Shown: in pieces, positions 1-6,332 of the stretch | How the letters are laid out: each line of letters begins with the position of its first letter | Position numbering within the stretch: position 1 is the first letter of the stretch | NCBI GenBank assembly: GCA_027039745.1 | Contig: JALUMP010000054.1 | Location: forward strand, 1-10,764 | Reading direction: 5' to 3' | Source: Candidatus Parcubacteria bacterium | Lineage (GTDB): Bacteria > Patescibacteriota > Minisyncoccia > Phycocordibacterales > GCA-2747955 | Length of the DNA: 10,764 nucleotides | Made by a program: the position numbers and the translations under genes | Notes under the pieces: model-generated | What the model saw: only the letters and a program-made list of their open reading frames with translations | The model's database searches: none | Told to the model about the DNA's origin: nothing

Positions 1-1492
1 TATTAATATAATCCTCAGCATTAAAAATAATTGCATCAACTGCAACACCAGTTTCTTTATCAAACAAAGTAAATTTAATATGTATAGATTTTAAAATTTT
101 AAAATCAGATATAGTATATGTCCCACTAAAAATAGGTGCAGGATTCTTTTCACCATATGGTTCATATTTATCTATAACTCTAAATAATGATTCATTTAAA
201 CTAGATAGTGAAAGATTTCCTAGTGATACTGAATCTGATATAAAATAATCATTATCTAAATATTTTTTTTGTAAATAATCAGAGAAAGCAGACTTAAATG
301 TTTCAAAAAATTTCACCTCCATAGAAGCACCAACGGCCATAAAATGACCACCTAATTTTTGAAAATATTTTTCATTATCTCTCAAAGAACCAATGAGATC
401 AATATTACCAAGAGATCTTCCGCTCATTTTAATCATTCCAGGTGTTGTTTTAGTTGAAAAAACAAGAGCAGGCTTATTATATTTTTCAACAAGATTACTT
501 GCAACAATGCCAATAATTCCTGTTTCCCAGTCTCCACAAATAACAATAGCATTATCATTTTTTTGTTTATCCGCTTCAATAAAAGCTTTATTCAAAATAT
601 CTTTTTGCATTTCTTTTCTATTATTATTAATTTCTTCTAATTCTGATATTCTAAAATAAGCTTCCTCAACACTTTTGGAACAAATAGCATATACAGATAT
701 TTTTGCATGTTTTAGTCTACCACTAGCATTTAGCATAGGAGCCACTTTAAAAGCAAGGTCTTCACTTTTATATGTTTCACCATAAATAAACTTTTTCATT
801 ATAATAAAAAAAGGAAGGGAACTATCATTCATTTTATTGAGTGCCACTTTAAGTAAGATTCTATTTAATCCAATCAGAGGCATAACATCTGACACAATAG
901 CTAAACCAACTATTTCTAAAAATTCAAGGGAACTATCCATTTTTATATTGCGAATAAGAGCAATACTTTTAATTAAATACCAAGCTATTTCAGCTCCACA
1001 TATCTCTTTAAAAGGAAAAGAACAATCAGATTGTTGAGGATTCACAATAGAATAAGCTTGTGGAACAATTTCAGGAATTGTATGGTGATCAGTGATAATA
1101 AGATCAATATTATGTTCTAAGCAGTATTTACCAGCTTCAACTGCTGAAATTCCATTATCAACAGTAAAAACAAGATCATATCCTTTATTTTCTTTAAGTA
1201 TTTTTTCATTGACACCATAACCATGTTTTTCTCTATCAGGGATAACCCAATTAAACTGTGCTGATGGACAGTATTTTTCAAAAAATAAAACGATTATTGA
1301 TGTACTAGAAATTCCATCAACATCGTAATCACCAACTAATAAAATTTTCTCATTATTATCTATAGCTTTTGATAATCGATTAACGCTTTTCTCCATATCT
1401 TTCATTAAGAATGGATGAGGGACGTCTTTTAGTGTATTGTAGTTTGATTTCAATCTTTCACTTAATATATTATTAACATCTACTGTATTCAT
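1..1492 (-). CDS. recJ: RecJ, single-stranded-DNA-specific 5'-3' exonuclease (C-terminal end missing)
   Basis: This is a DHH/DHHA1-family nuclease that degrades single-stranded DNA 5' to 3' in recombination and mismatch repair in the cytoplasm. I translated 497 codons from the ATG at 1492 with no stop before the window edge; E. coli RecJ is about 577 residues, so roughly the last 80 may be missing. Visible motifs are DYDVDG (55-60) and TDHH (134-137), both metal-binding DHH motifs. SGRS (357-360) and GGH (381-383) belong to the DHHA1 part. PYGEKNPAP (about 445-453) matches the start of the RecJ OB-fold region. It lies 59 bp downstream of a GspF-family gene on the same strand but has its own promoter. 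The leader would be very short and no good Shine-Dalgarno is seen, only AAGAAG. In Helicobacter and Campylobacter recJ usually neighbours pyrG; here its upstream neighbour is a pilus-type gene. I cannot tell whether this is the sole chromosomal recJ or an element-borne copy. Confidence 0.93.
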   Translation of the reverse strand, partial: MNTVDVNNILSERLKSNYNTLKDVPHPFLMKDMEKSVNRLSKAIDNNEKILLVGDYDVDGISSTSIIVLFFEKYCPSAQFNWVIPDREKHGYGVNEKILKENKGYDLVFTVDNGISAVEAGKYCLEHNIDLIITDHHTIPEIVPQAYSIVNPQQSDCSFPFKEICGAEIAWYLIKSIALIRNIKMDSSLEFLEIVGLAIVSDVMPLIGLNRILLKVALNKMNDSSLPFFIIMKKFIYGETYKSEDLAFKVAPMLNASGRLKHAKISVYAICSKSVEEAYFRISELEEINNNRKEMQKDILNKAFIEADKQKNDNAIVICGDWETGIIGIVASNLVEKYNKPALVFSTKTTPGMIKMSGRSLGNIDLIGSLRDNEKYFQKLGGHFMAVGASMEVKFFETFKSAFSDYLQKKYLDNDYFISDSVSLGNLSLSSLNESLFRVIDKYEPYGEKNPAPIFSGTYTISDFKILKSIHIKFTLFDKETGVAVDAIIFNAEDYIN

Positions 1493-1511
1493 TTTTTTCT
1501 TCTTTTTGTTT

Positions 1512-1540
1512 ATTATACCATTTTTTTTGAATAATAGCAA
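1512..1540 (-). promoter_or_regulatory. recJ promoter (sigma70-type, extended -10)
   Basis: Read on the minus strand, TTGCTA (1540-1535) and TATAAT (1517-1512) are separated by 17 bp. TGG directly precedes the -10 box, giving an extended -10. Transcription would start about 12-15 bases before the recJ ATG. The same TGGTATAAT word occurs in the divergent promoter region at 3473-3536, so one housekeeping sigma factor probably reads all three. Seen in sequence; activity is inferred. Confidence 0.6.
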
Positions 1541-1551
1541 CTTTGCATTTT

Positions 1552-2580
1552 CTATAATTCAAAACTCATTTGTCCGACAGACATCAACATTAATATATCG
1601 ACCATAGGCTTCATTGCTATACCCATCATCCCTAATTGTCCACCCCAAAAACAAGCTTTCAAATATATACTTATATTTCTTTTGTATCTTGCAGTTAAAT
1701 CTTCTAAGGCTATATCTATTCCAGCTTTAAGATCCCCACCATCTTCTCCTATTTGAAGAGCAGAAACAGTTGAGTACGAAAAACCAAACATTTCTAAAAC
1801 AGTAGAAAGATTTCGTTTTCCAAGTTGTGTTTGTTCAATTATTTTAAGATAAACCTTTTCTTTAATAGAATCTTCCGAGCCTTCACTTAAAGCTGTAGCA
1901 GCATCCGAAAGATTCATCCCCCCACTAGCAATTAGTGTTCTAATCGAGCCTAGTATATCAATAGAATATTCTTGTTCCATAATCGGCAAAGACTTTATAT
2001 ATTCTTTTGGATTATATTCTTTTAATAATTTCATAAATATAATAACGGAAATAATTATTAGCCAAATAACTATGTTTAAAATAATATACATTGTAGGATC
2101 TAACAAATAAGCAGGAATAGGTGCAGGAGTAGCACCAGCATCTCGAATAGGTGCACTAACACCCACAACAATTTTTTTAACTGGCTCATGAAAGATTAAT
2201 AAAGCTGCTGCTAAAGCAACGATAGGACCTAAAAACATAAATACTCCAAGCATTATTTTTCCACTTTCTTTTGAACTATCGATAATTTTATCAATACCAG
2301 GAGCCAAACCATCTTTAGAATTTTGCAATATATATAATTCCTTTTTATTAATTATTCCTGCTTCATATAAACCATTTATTAATTTTTCACCAGAGAGGGT
2401 GGTTTCTCTTACTCTTTCACAAACTTTTCTTAATCTTCTTTTTTTTCTTCTTTTATATTCTTCAATTTTATTGGAGATAGCAATATTTGGGTTTTTACCA
2501 CTTTTATCAATAGCCCTTATATATGATAACAAATTTATTCTTTCTTTTGCAGGCATTGATATTTTAAATTTTTTTTTCAT
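1552..2580 (-). CDS. PilC/GspF-family inner-membrane platform protein (copy 2)
   Basis: This 342-residue protein has the layout of type II secretion / type IV pilus platform proteins, which couple the assembly ATPase to pilin insertion in the inner membrane. A basic cytoplasmic N-terminal half (about 1-105) is followed by a membrane helix (109-130) and a short external loop (about 131-160). A second helix (163-184), a second cytoplasmic GspF domain (about 200-300) and a last helix (about 306-330) complete it. The second domain carries ASGGMNLSDAA and IGEDGGDL, matching the family pattern of a SG-hydrophobic-LSDA helix and a G-E-x-G-x-L turn. The ATG at 2580 follows AGGAT at ideal spacing, 14 bp after the upstream gene's stop, so the two are probably co-transcribed. 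It shares IPAYxxD in the external loop and NPK after helix 2 with the copy at 8548-9609, so they are diverged paralogues. Family assignment is firm; the pilus versus secretion role is inferred. Confidence 0.85.
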   Translation of the reverse strand: MKKKFKISMPAKERINLLSYIRAIDKSGKNPNIAISNKIEEYKRRKKRRLRKVCERVRETTLSGEKLINGLYEAGIINKKELYILQNSKDGLAPGIDKIIDSSKESGKIMLGVFMFLGPIVALAAALLIFHEPVKKIVVGVSAPIRDAGATPAPIPAYLLDPTMYIILNIVIWLIIISVIIFMKLLKEYNPKEYIKSLPIMEQEYSIDILGSIRTLIASGGMNLSDAATALSEGSEDSIKEKVYLKIIEQTQLGKRNLSTVLEMFGFSYSTVSALQIGEDGGDLKAGIDIALEDLTARYKRNISIYLKACFWGGQLGMMGIAMKPMVDILMLMSVGQMSFEL

Positions 2581-2594
2581 TATTTATCCTATTT

Positions 2595-3455
2595 TTAAAA
2601 ATTTTCTAATTCTCTAAGAGTTCTATCAAAAACATATTCCATTTTATCTTGTTCTATAACTCGCTCTTCTTCATTATCTTTTAATTGTTCATTTTTACCT
2701 TTTATAAAACCAAGATATGAAAACAAAAGAGATAAGAATATAGATAAAAGAAAAAAGATATCTATAACTATCACAAAAAACATTATTTTATCATTAGAAA
2801 ATGAATTTAAAAATGAAAAATAAGAATCATAAAAATGTCCAAAAAAAGCTCTATATACAGGCTCGTGTGCTTTCATTTCTTCTCCAAAAAGTGTTAAAAA
2901 ATAAAAAACAACTTTTGGTAAATTAATAATAATACCTGCAATAAGAATAAGGATTGCGAAAAATGAAAAATACCATTTTCTAAATATATGCCAGGAATGT
3001 TTTATTAATTGTTCCGAAGATGTGCCAAGTTTCATTCCATCTACTTTTCCATACCAGTAAAAATGCAGATAAGAAAAAGATGATAAAAGAAAAATAAATA
3101 AGATTGAAAAAAATCCAGATAAAGGAATAAACTTTTCTCCTTTGAATATTGCAGTACCAAAACTTAAAAAATCGTAAACTCCAAATATCCCAAAGATACT
3201 AATTAAAAGTAATAATATAAAATGATAAAAAGCTTCTTTTATTCCATTTCCACGAGATTTTTCTGCGAAATCAGACAAAGATGACATTGGATAAAAAGAT
3301 CTACCTGGATCAACATTTTTTAATTCTTGTTGATAAACTTGATTTAAGAAATCAATTATTTCTTTAGGACAAGAATTATATTTATATTTATCACAAGACA
3401 CTTCATCGTTAACCATTTTTGTGGCATCATCTTTTCGAAACATATCTTCAAACAT
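2595..3455 (-). CDS. unrecognised four-helix membrane protein
   Basis: I do not recognise this 286-residue protein. The first 70 residues are hydrophilic with two cysteines (C21, C29). Four hydrophobic stretches follow, at about 75-98, 109-131, 161-190 and 223-252. An acidic and basic tail (about 253-286) looks helical. The segment 132-160, between the second and third helices, is basic and polar. The ATG at 3455 is preceded by AAGGATT, so the start is well supported. It is the first gene of the minus-strand transcript from the divergent promoter region and is followed after 14 bp by a GspF-family gene. By position it may be an accessory membrane component of the pilus/secretion machine, but nothing in the protein itself proves that. 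Confidence 0.8.
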   Translation of the reverse strand: MFEDMFRKDDATKMVNDEVSCDKYKYNSCPKEIIDFLNQVYQQELKNVDPGRSFYPMSSLSDFAEKSRGNGIKEAFYHFILLLLISIFGIFGVYDFLSFGTAIFKGEKFIPLSGFFSILFIFLLSSFSYLHFYWYGKVDGMKLGTSSEQLIKHSWHIFRKWYFSFFAILILIAGIIINLPKVVFYFLTLFGEEMKAHEPVYRAFFGHFYDSYFSFLNSFSNDKIMFFVIVIDIFFLLSIFLSLLFSYLGFIKGKNEQLKDNEEERVIEQDKMEYVFDRTLRELENF

Positions 3456-3475
3456 ATAAATCCTTTTTTTTATTT

Positions 3476-3504
3476 ATTATACCATATTTTTGAAATAAAC
3501 TTTC
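3476..3504 (-). promoter_or_regulatory. leftward promoter for the membrane protein / GspF operon
   Basis: On the minus strand, TATAAT lies at 3481-3476 with TGG directly upstream (extended -10). The sequence 17 bp upstream is GAAAGT (3504-3499), a poor -35, so this promoter would depend on the extended -10. It is followed by AAGGATT and the ATG at 3455. Confidence 0.5.
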
Positions 3505-3533
3505 TTGTTTTTTTAATATAAGTATGGTATAAT
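3505..3533 (+). promoter_or_regulatory. rightward promoter for parB-dnaB
   Basis: TTGTTT (3505-3510) and TATAAT (3528-3533) are separated by 17 bp, and TGG before the -10 box gives an extended -10. The ribosome binding site AAGAGGAT (3547-3554) sits six bases before the parB ATG. The -10 box is inside the right arm of the 14-bp inverted repeat, so a protein binding there would block transcription. Confidence 0.6.
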
Positions 3534-3560
3534 AAAAAAAATTATAAAGAGGATGTCAAT

Positions 3561-4400
3561 ATGAACAAAGAATCTATAATACATTTGTTAAAAACTGAAA
3601 AAGAAAAAAGAGAAAAACGTTCAAAAACAAAAAAAACAAATATTGGAGAAGTAATAAAAATAGGGACTTCATTTTTGAGAGAAAACCCATATCAGCCAAG
3701 AATAAAATATGAAGATATAAACACATTAGCAGAAAGTTTAAAAAAAGATTCACAAATCCAACCAATAACAATAACCCCAATAAAAGACTCTAACGGCCTT
3801 TATTATATTGTAGCTGGGCATAGGAGAACAAAAGCAGCAAAAGTAGCAGGTTTAATGACAATAAATGCAATTGTAGTAAAGGATATGACAAATGAAGAAT
3901 TGAGAAAAATAGCGATAGCAGAGAATCTTCATAGAAGTCAGTTGAAACCTGTGGAAATAGCAATTTTTATAAAAGAAATACAAAGAGATGATCCCAATAT
4001 AAAGAAAAAAGATATAGCAAAGTTATTAAATATTAGCCAAAGTGCTGTATCTAATTATTTAAAAGCTTCTTCTTTAAATGTTGATTTATTGATAAAATTA
4101 AAAGAGATAGGGGTAAAAAGAGATATACTCCTAGTATTAAGTAAGATAAAAAATGAGGAGTTATTAAACAAAGCAGTTGTTGAAATTCAAAAAAATCCAC
4201 TTATAAAAGTAAAAGAGTTGGAAGAATTAACACATCAAACAAAAAAAAGAAAATTTGAAATTAAATTAATTCCAACATCTGTAAATGTATACTTTGGAGT
4301 AGCATTAAATGTAAAAGAACAAGAGATAATGAGAGAAGAAATAAATAAAGCAATTTCAAATGCAGCAGTAAGGATTAAACATGAACAAAACACAAAATAA
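3561..4400 (+). CDS. parB: ParB-family DNA-binding / partition protein
   Basis: This 279-residue protein has the ParB/Spo0J layout. A basic, lysine-rich N-terminus (1-30) is followed by the ParB nuclease-like/CTPase fold with box I NPYQPR (42-47). Box II is AGHRRTKAA (about 85-93), where chromosomal ParBs normally have GERR. ENLHRSQLKPVE (121-132) follows, then a helix-turn-helix IAKLLNISQSAVSNYLKAS (about 152-170). The C-terminal part (about 225-279) may be the dimerisation domain. Chromosomal ParB binds parS and spreads as a CTP-dependent clamp; plasmid homologues act in partition or as regulators. No parA lies in the window and no canonical parS palindrome was seen nearby. The ATG has a good ribosome binding site and its own promoter. 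It overlaps dnaB by 20 bp, implying translational coupling. Family is secure; partition, rather than regulation of the promoter or the replication gene, is inferred. Confidence 0.9.
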   Translation: MNKESIIHLLKTEKEKREKRSKTKKTNIGEVIKIGTSFLRENPYQPRIKYEDINTLAESLKKDSQIQPITITPIKDSNGLYYIVAGHRRTKAAKVAGLMTINAIVVKDMTNEELRKIAIAENLHRSQLKPVEIAIFIKEIQRDDPNIKKKDIAKLLNISQSAVSNYLKASSLNVDLLIKLKEIGVKRDILLVLSKIKNEELLNKAVVEIQKNPLIKVKELEELTHQTKKRKFEIKLIPTSVNVYFGVALNVKEQEIMREEINKAISNAAVRIKHEQNTK

Positions 4401-5937
4401 AAAAATTATTTTTGACCAAAATTTAGCAGAAAGAAAAGTTATAAGAATTTTAATCAACAAATCGATAAAATCAAGTGAAGAATTAGAAAAAGAAGTATCG
4501 TCAATACAAAAAGAATGGTTTAAAAATGAAACATTTAAAAGGTTTTTATTATATGCAAAAGAACAATTAAAAAGAAAATCGCCTGTTGATGTAGATCATT
4601 TTTTGAATTATATGGAAAATGGAAATCAAAACTCAATATTGGAATTTCAGGCAGTGCAACAAACAAAAATCTCTGCAAGTGAAGATTTATATAAAAGGCA
4701 ACTGCAACAAAATTACTTAAAGGAAGAAAACTCAAAATCGATATTAGAGTTGTATTCACGTTTAAAAAATGGAGAGGACATTGATATTACAGCTGAGATA
4801 CTAGCTTTGTATCAAAAAAACTTTGCAAACACTGTAGGGGAGGAGCTTCCTAAATTAGAAGAAAATTTTATGTCTATTTTAGATCAAGAGTTTATAGATG
4901 AAAAACTTGGTTTGGGAAGAGTAAAAACACATATTGAAAACTTTGATAAAGAATATTCAGGTTTTAAAAGAGGAGATTTAATTATAATTGGGGCTAGACC
5001 ATCAATGGGAAAAACTTCACTATTAATAACAATGGCAATTGGTGCAATGATGTCAAATTTAACTTATCCAACAGCAATATTCTCTGGCGAAGTTAGCCCT
5101 ATTGATATGAGAAAAAAAATGATATCTGTTTATTCATTTATATTAAATAATAATCTATTTATTCCATTAGAAACAATGATGCAATTTATAAATTATGAAG
5201 AATATAAAGATTTAATAGAAACAGTAAATAATGAATTTTTTAAGAAATTTGAAAAATCATTAATAATAATTGATACAATTGGGAAAGATGCTAATTTTGT
5301 AAGAGAGAATCTTCTTACTATAAAAAAAGAGAGAGGCGGTGTTAATATAGGTTTTTTAGATTATCTACAAATATTAAAATTACCAGGAAAAAATAAAAGA
5401 CATGAAGAAATAGCAGATGTTTCAAGAGAATTTAAAGCAATAGCAAGAGAACTAAATTTTCCATTTGTTGTTTTAGCCCAATTGAACAGAGAATTAGAAA
5501 GAAGAGATGATAAGAGACCTATACCATCAGATCTAAAAGATTCAGGATCAATAGAGCAAGATGCAGACTTAATAGCTTTTATATATAGAGATGAGGTTTA
5601 TTCACAACAAAAAACTTCGAATGCAGATGTTCATGACATGTCCAAAATGCAAGACAATCCAATATCTCAAACTGAATTAATTATAGGCAAAAACAGAAAT
5701 GGAAAAACGGGAACAGTTTATTTAATGTTTCATAAGGCAACTACTGGTTTCTTTTCAAAAGCAAATATAAATAAATTTGATTTCAAAAGTCCAAAAAAAG
5801 GGTATGAAATAGAGTACGAAACGATAAAAAAAGAGCATAATATAGAAGAAGATGAAATTAAAGAAAAATTAACAATTGAAGATGTTATATCTCCAACAAA
5901 AATGATAAATAAAAGCATGTTAAAACAAATAGAATAA
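4381..5937 (+). CDS. dnaB: DnaB-family replicative DNA helicase
   Basis: This 518-residue protein resembles DnaB, the hexameric helicase that unwinds the replication fork 5' to 3' using ATP. The RecA-like motor spans about 170-465. Walker A is GARPSMGKT (204-212), the catalytic glutamate region is FSGEVSP (234-240) and Walker B is GFLDYLQIL (324-332). AQLNRELERR (366-375), SGSIEQDADLIAFIYRDEV (388-406) and the arginine-finger region GKNRNGKTG (436-444) also match. FSGEV replaces the usual FSLEM. The N-terminal 160 residues are only weakly DnaB-like, and about 50 charged residues follow the motor. It starts inside parB, with AAGGATT in the parB coding sequence as ribosome binding site. A DnaB paired with ParB is typical of plasmids, phages and ICEs, but a divergent chromosomal copy cannot be excluded. 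Loader and primase partners are not in the window. Confidence 0.92.
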   Translation: MNKTQNKKIIFDQNLAERKVIRILINKSIKSSEELEKEVSSIQKEWFKNETFKRFLLYAKEQLKRKSPVDVDHFLNYMENGNQNSILEFQAVQQTKISASEDLYKRQLQQNYLKEENSKSILELYSRLKNGEDIDITAEILALYQKNFANTVGEELPKLEENFMSILDQEFIDEKLGLGRVKTHIENFDKEYSGFKRGDLIIIGARPSMGKTSLLITMAIGAMMSNLTYPTAIFSGEVSPIDMRKKMISVYSFILNNNLFIPLETMMQFINYEEYKDLIETVNNEFFKKFEKSLIIIDTIGKDANFVRENLLTIKKERGGVNIGFLDYLQILKLPGKNKRHEEIADVSREFKAIARELNFPFVVLAQLNRELERRDDKRPIPSDLKDSGSIEQDADLIAFIYRDEVYSQQKTSNADVHDMSKMQDNPISQTELIIGKNRNGKTGTVYLMFHKATTGFFSKANINKFDFKSPKKGYEIEYETIKKEHNIEEDEIKEKLTIEDVISPTKMINKSMLKQIE

Positions 5938-6040
5938 TATTTTCTTATGTTTTAATAATTTTAAACAGAAATCCCAATAGTCTTTAGCCGTTGAGATAAA
6001 TGTCTTTTGTGATTAATTTTGAATATTATATATGAAAATA
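5938..6040. other. intergenic DNA after dnaB, upstream of the RNA candidate
   Basis: There is no ORF. A weak stem TCTT/GAGA (5981-5996, loop TAGCCGTT) is present. AATTTTAA (5957-5964) can pair with TTAAAATT (6043-6050), which if real would add a third domain to the RNA. TCCCA (5972-5976) can also meet TGGGA (6233-6237), in competition with hairpins. All of these are short enough to be chance. No convincing terminator follows the dnaB stop. Confidence 0.3.
6007..6034 (+). promoter_or_regulatory. possible promoter of the structured RNA locus
   Basis: TTGTGA (6007-6012) is followed after 16 bp by TATATG (6029-6034), giving an expected start near 6041, just before the first closed stem at 6057. 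In DNA this rich in A+T such pairs arise by chance, so support is modest. The RNA could instead be read through from dnaB. Confidence 0.3.
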
Positions 6041-6331
6041 GCTTAAAATTTGTCTCTATGGAAAAATCTGGTTAGGAACTTTAGTTCCTGCCAATCGCTA
6101 ACTGCGATTACAAACACAAAAATTAGTAGTAAAACTAATATCGCTCCATAAGTTATTTATTGTCGCCTGATAATAAAGTAAACTTGTGAGACAGTTTATA
6201 TATCTTTCTTAATTCTCTTCGAAATAGGAGAATGGGAATCACTTGATTCTTTTTAATACTTAATCTTTTGGTCTTATGATCAGGTTTGATTAGGTTTTAT
6301 ATTTCGGCAGGTCACATATAATGACTTATTT
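6041..6331 (+). ncRNA. candidate structured non-coding RNA of unknown class
   Basis: No ORF longer than a few codons is credible here, and the stretch sits between convergent genes. Two nested domains fold from exact inverted repeats. Domain 1 is closed by TATGGA (6057-6062) with TCCATA (6145-6150). It holds three hairpins: AGGAAC/GTTCCT (6074-6089, loop TTTA), AATCGC/GCGATT (6093-6109, loop TAACT) and ATTAGT/ACTAAT (6122-6139). Domain 2 is closed by CCTGATAATAA (6166-6176) with TTATGATCAGG (6274-6284), with one mismatch. It also holds three hairpins: TAAACT/AGTTTA (6179-6198), ATTCTC/GAGAAT (6212-6233) and GAATC/GATTC (6236-6249). Stems extend by G-U pairs only when read on the plus strand (6073-6090, 6165-6285, 6178-6199, 6234/6235 with 6251/6250), which favours plus-strand transcription. 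I could not match it to tmRNA, RNase P, 6S, SRP RNA or a group I/II intron. The fold is seen in sequence; transcription and both ends are inferred. Confidence 0.55.
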
Positions 6332-6332
6332 T
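6309..6332 (+). terminator. possible rho-independent terminator of the RNA locus
   Basis: AGGTCA (6309-6314) pairs with TGACTT (6322-6327) over six bases, including one G-U pair, around a seven-base loop, and ATTTT follows. The T-rich side lies only on the plus strand, so it would end rightward transcripts (dnaB or the RNA). The stem is weak. It overlaps the last codon and stop of the converging gene. Confidence 0.35.

Larger units (their letters stand above)
3473..3536. repeat. 14-bp perfect inverted repeat, possible operator, in divergent promoter region
   Basis: TTTATTATACCATA (3473-3486) and TATGGTATAATAAA (3523-3536) are exact reverse complements separated by 36 bp. Each arm contains the TATAAT -10 box of one of two divergent transcripts: leftward to the four-helix membrane protein and rightward to parB. 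Part of the symmetry follows from two extended -10 promoters facing apart. However, the match runs past the TGNTATAAT core on both sides, which would suit a shared operator. Autoregulation by the adjacent ParB-family protein is possible but unproven. Confidence 0.65.

Noticed and set aside
3574..3780. Hydrophobic ORF on the minus strand inside parB
   Set aside because: It lies opposite a lysine-rich stretch of a clear ParB gene; poly-Leu/Phe translation is the usual antisense shadow of A-rich codons.
3456..4400. Chromosomal-type parS site near parB
   Set aside because: No TGTTTCACGTGAAACA-like palindrome is present; the 14-bp repeat is A+T-rich and promoter-like, so it was described as a possible operator only.
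5920..5955. Terminator for dnaB made of TTAAAACA and TGTTTTAA
   Set aside because: Almost all A-T pairs, a 20-base loop and overlap with the coding sequence; too weak to call in DNA of this composition.
5957..6050. Third RNA domain closed by AATTTTAA and TTAAAATT
   Set aside because: An A/T-only 8-mer match over this distance is expected by chance, and the interior shows no convincing hairpins, so it was left out of the RNA model.
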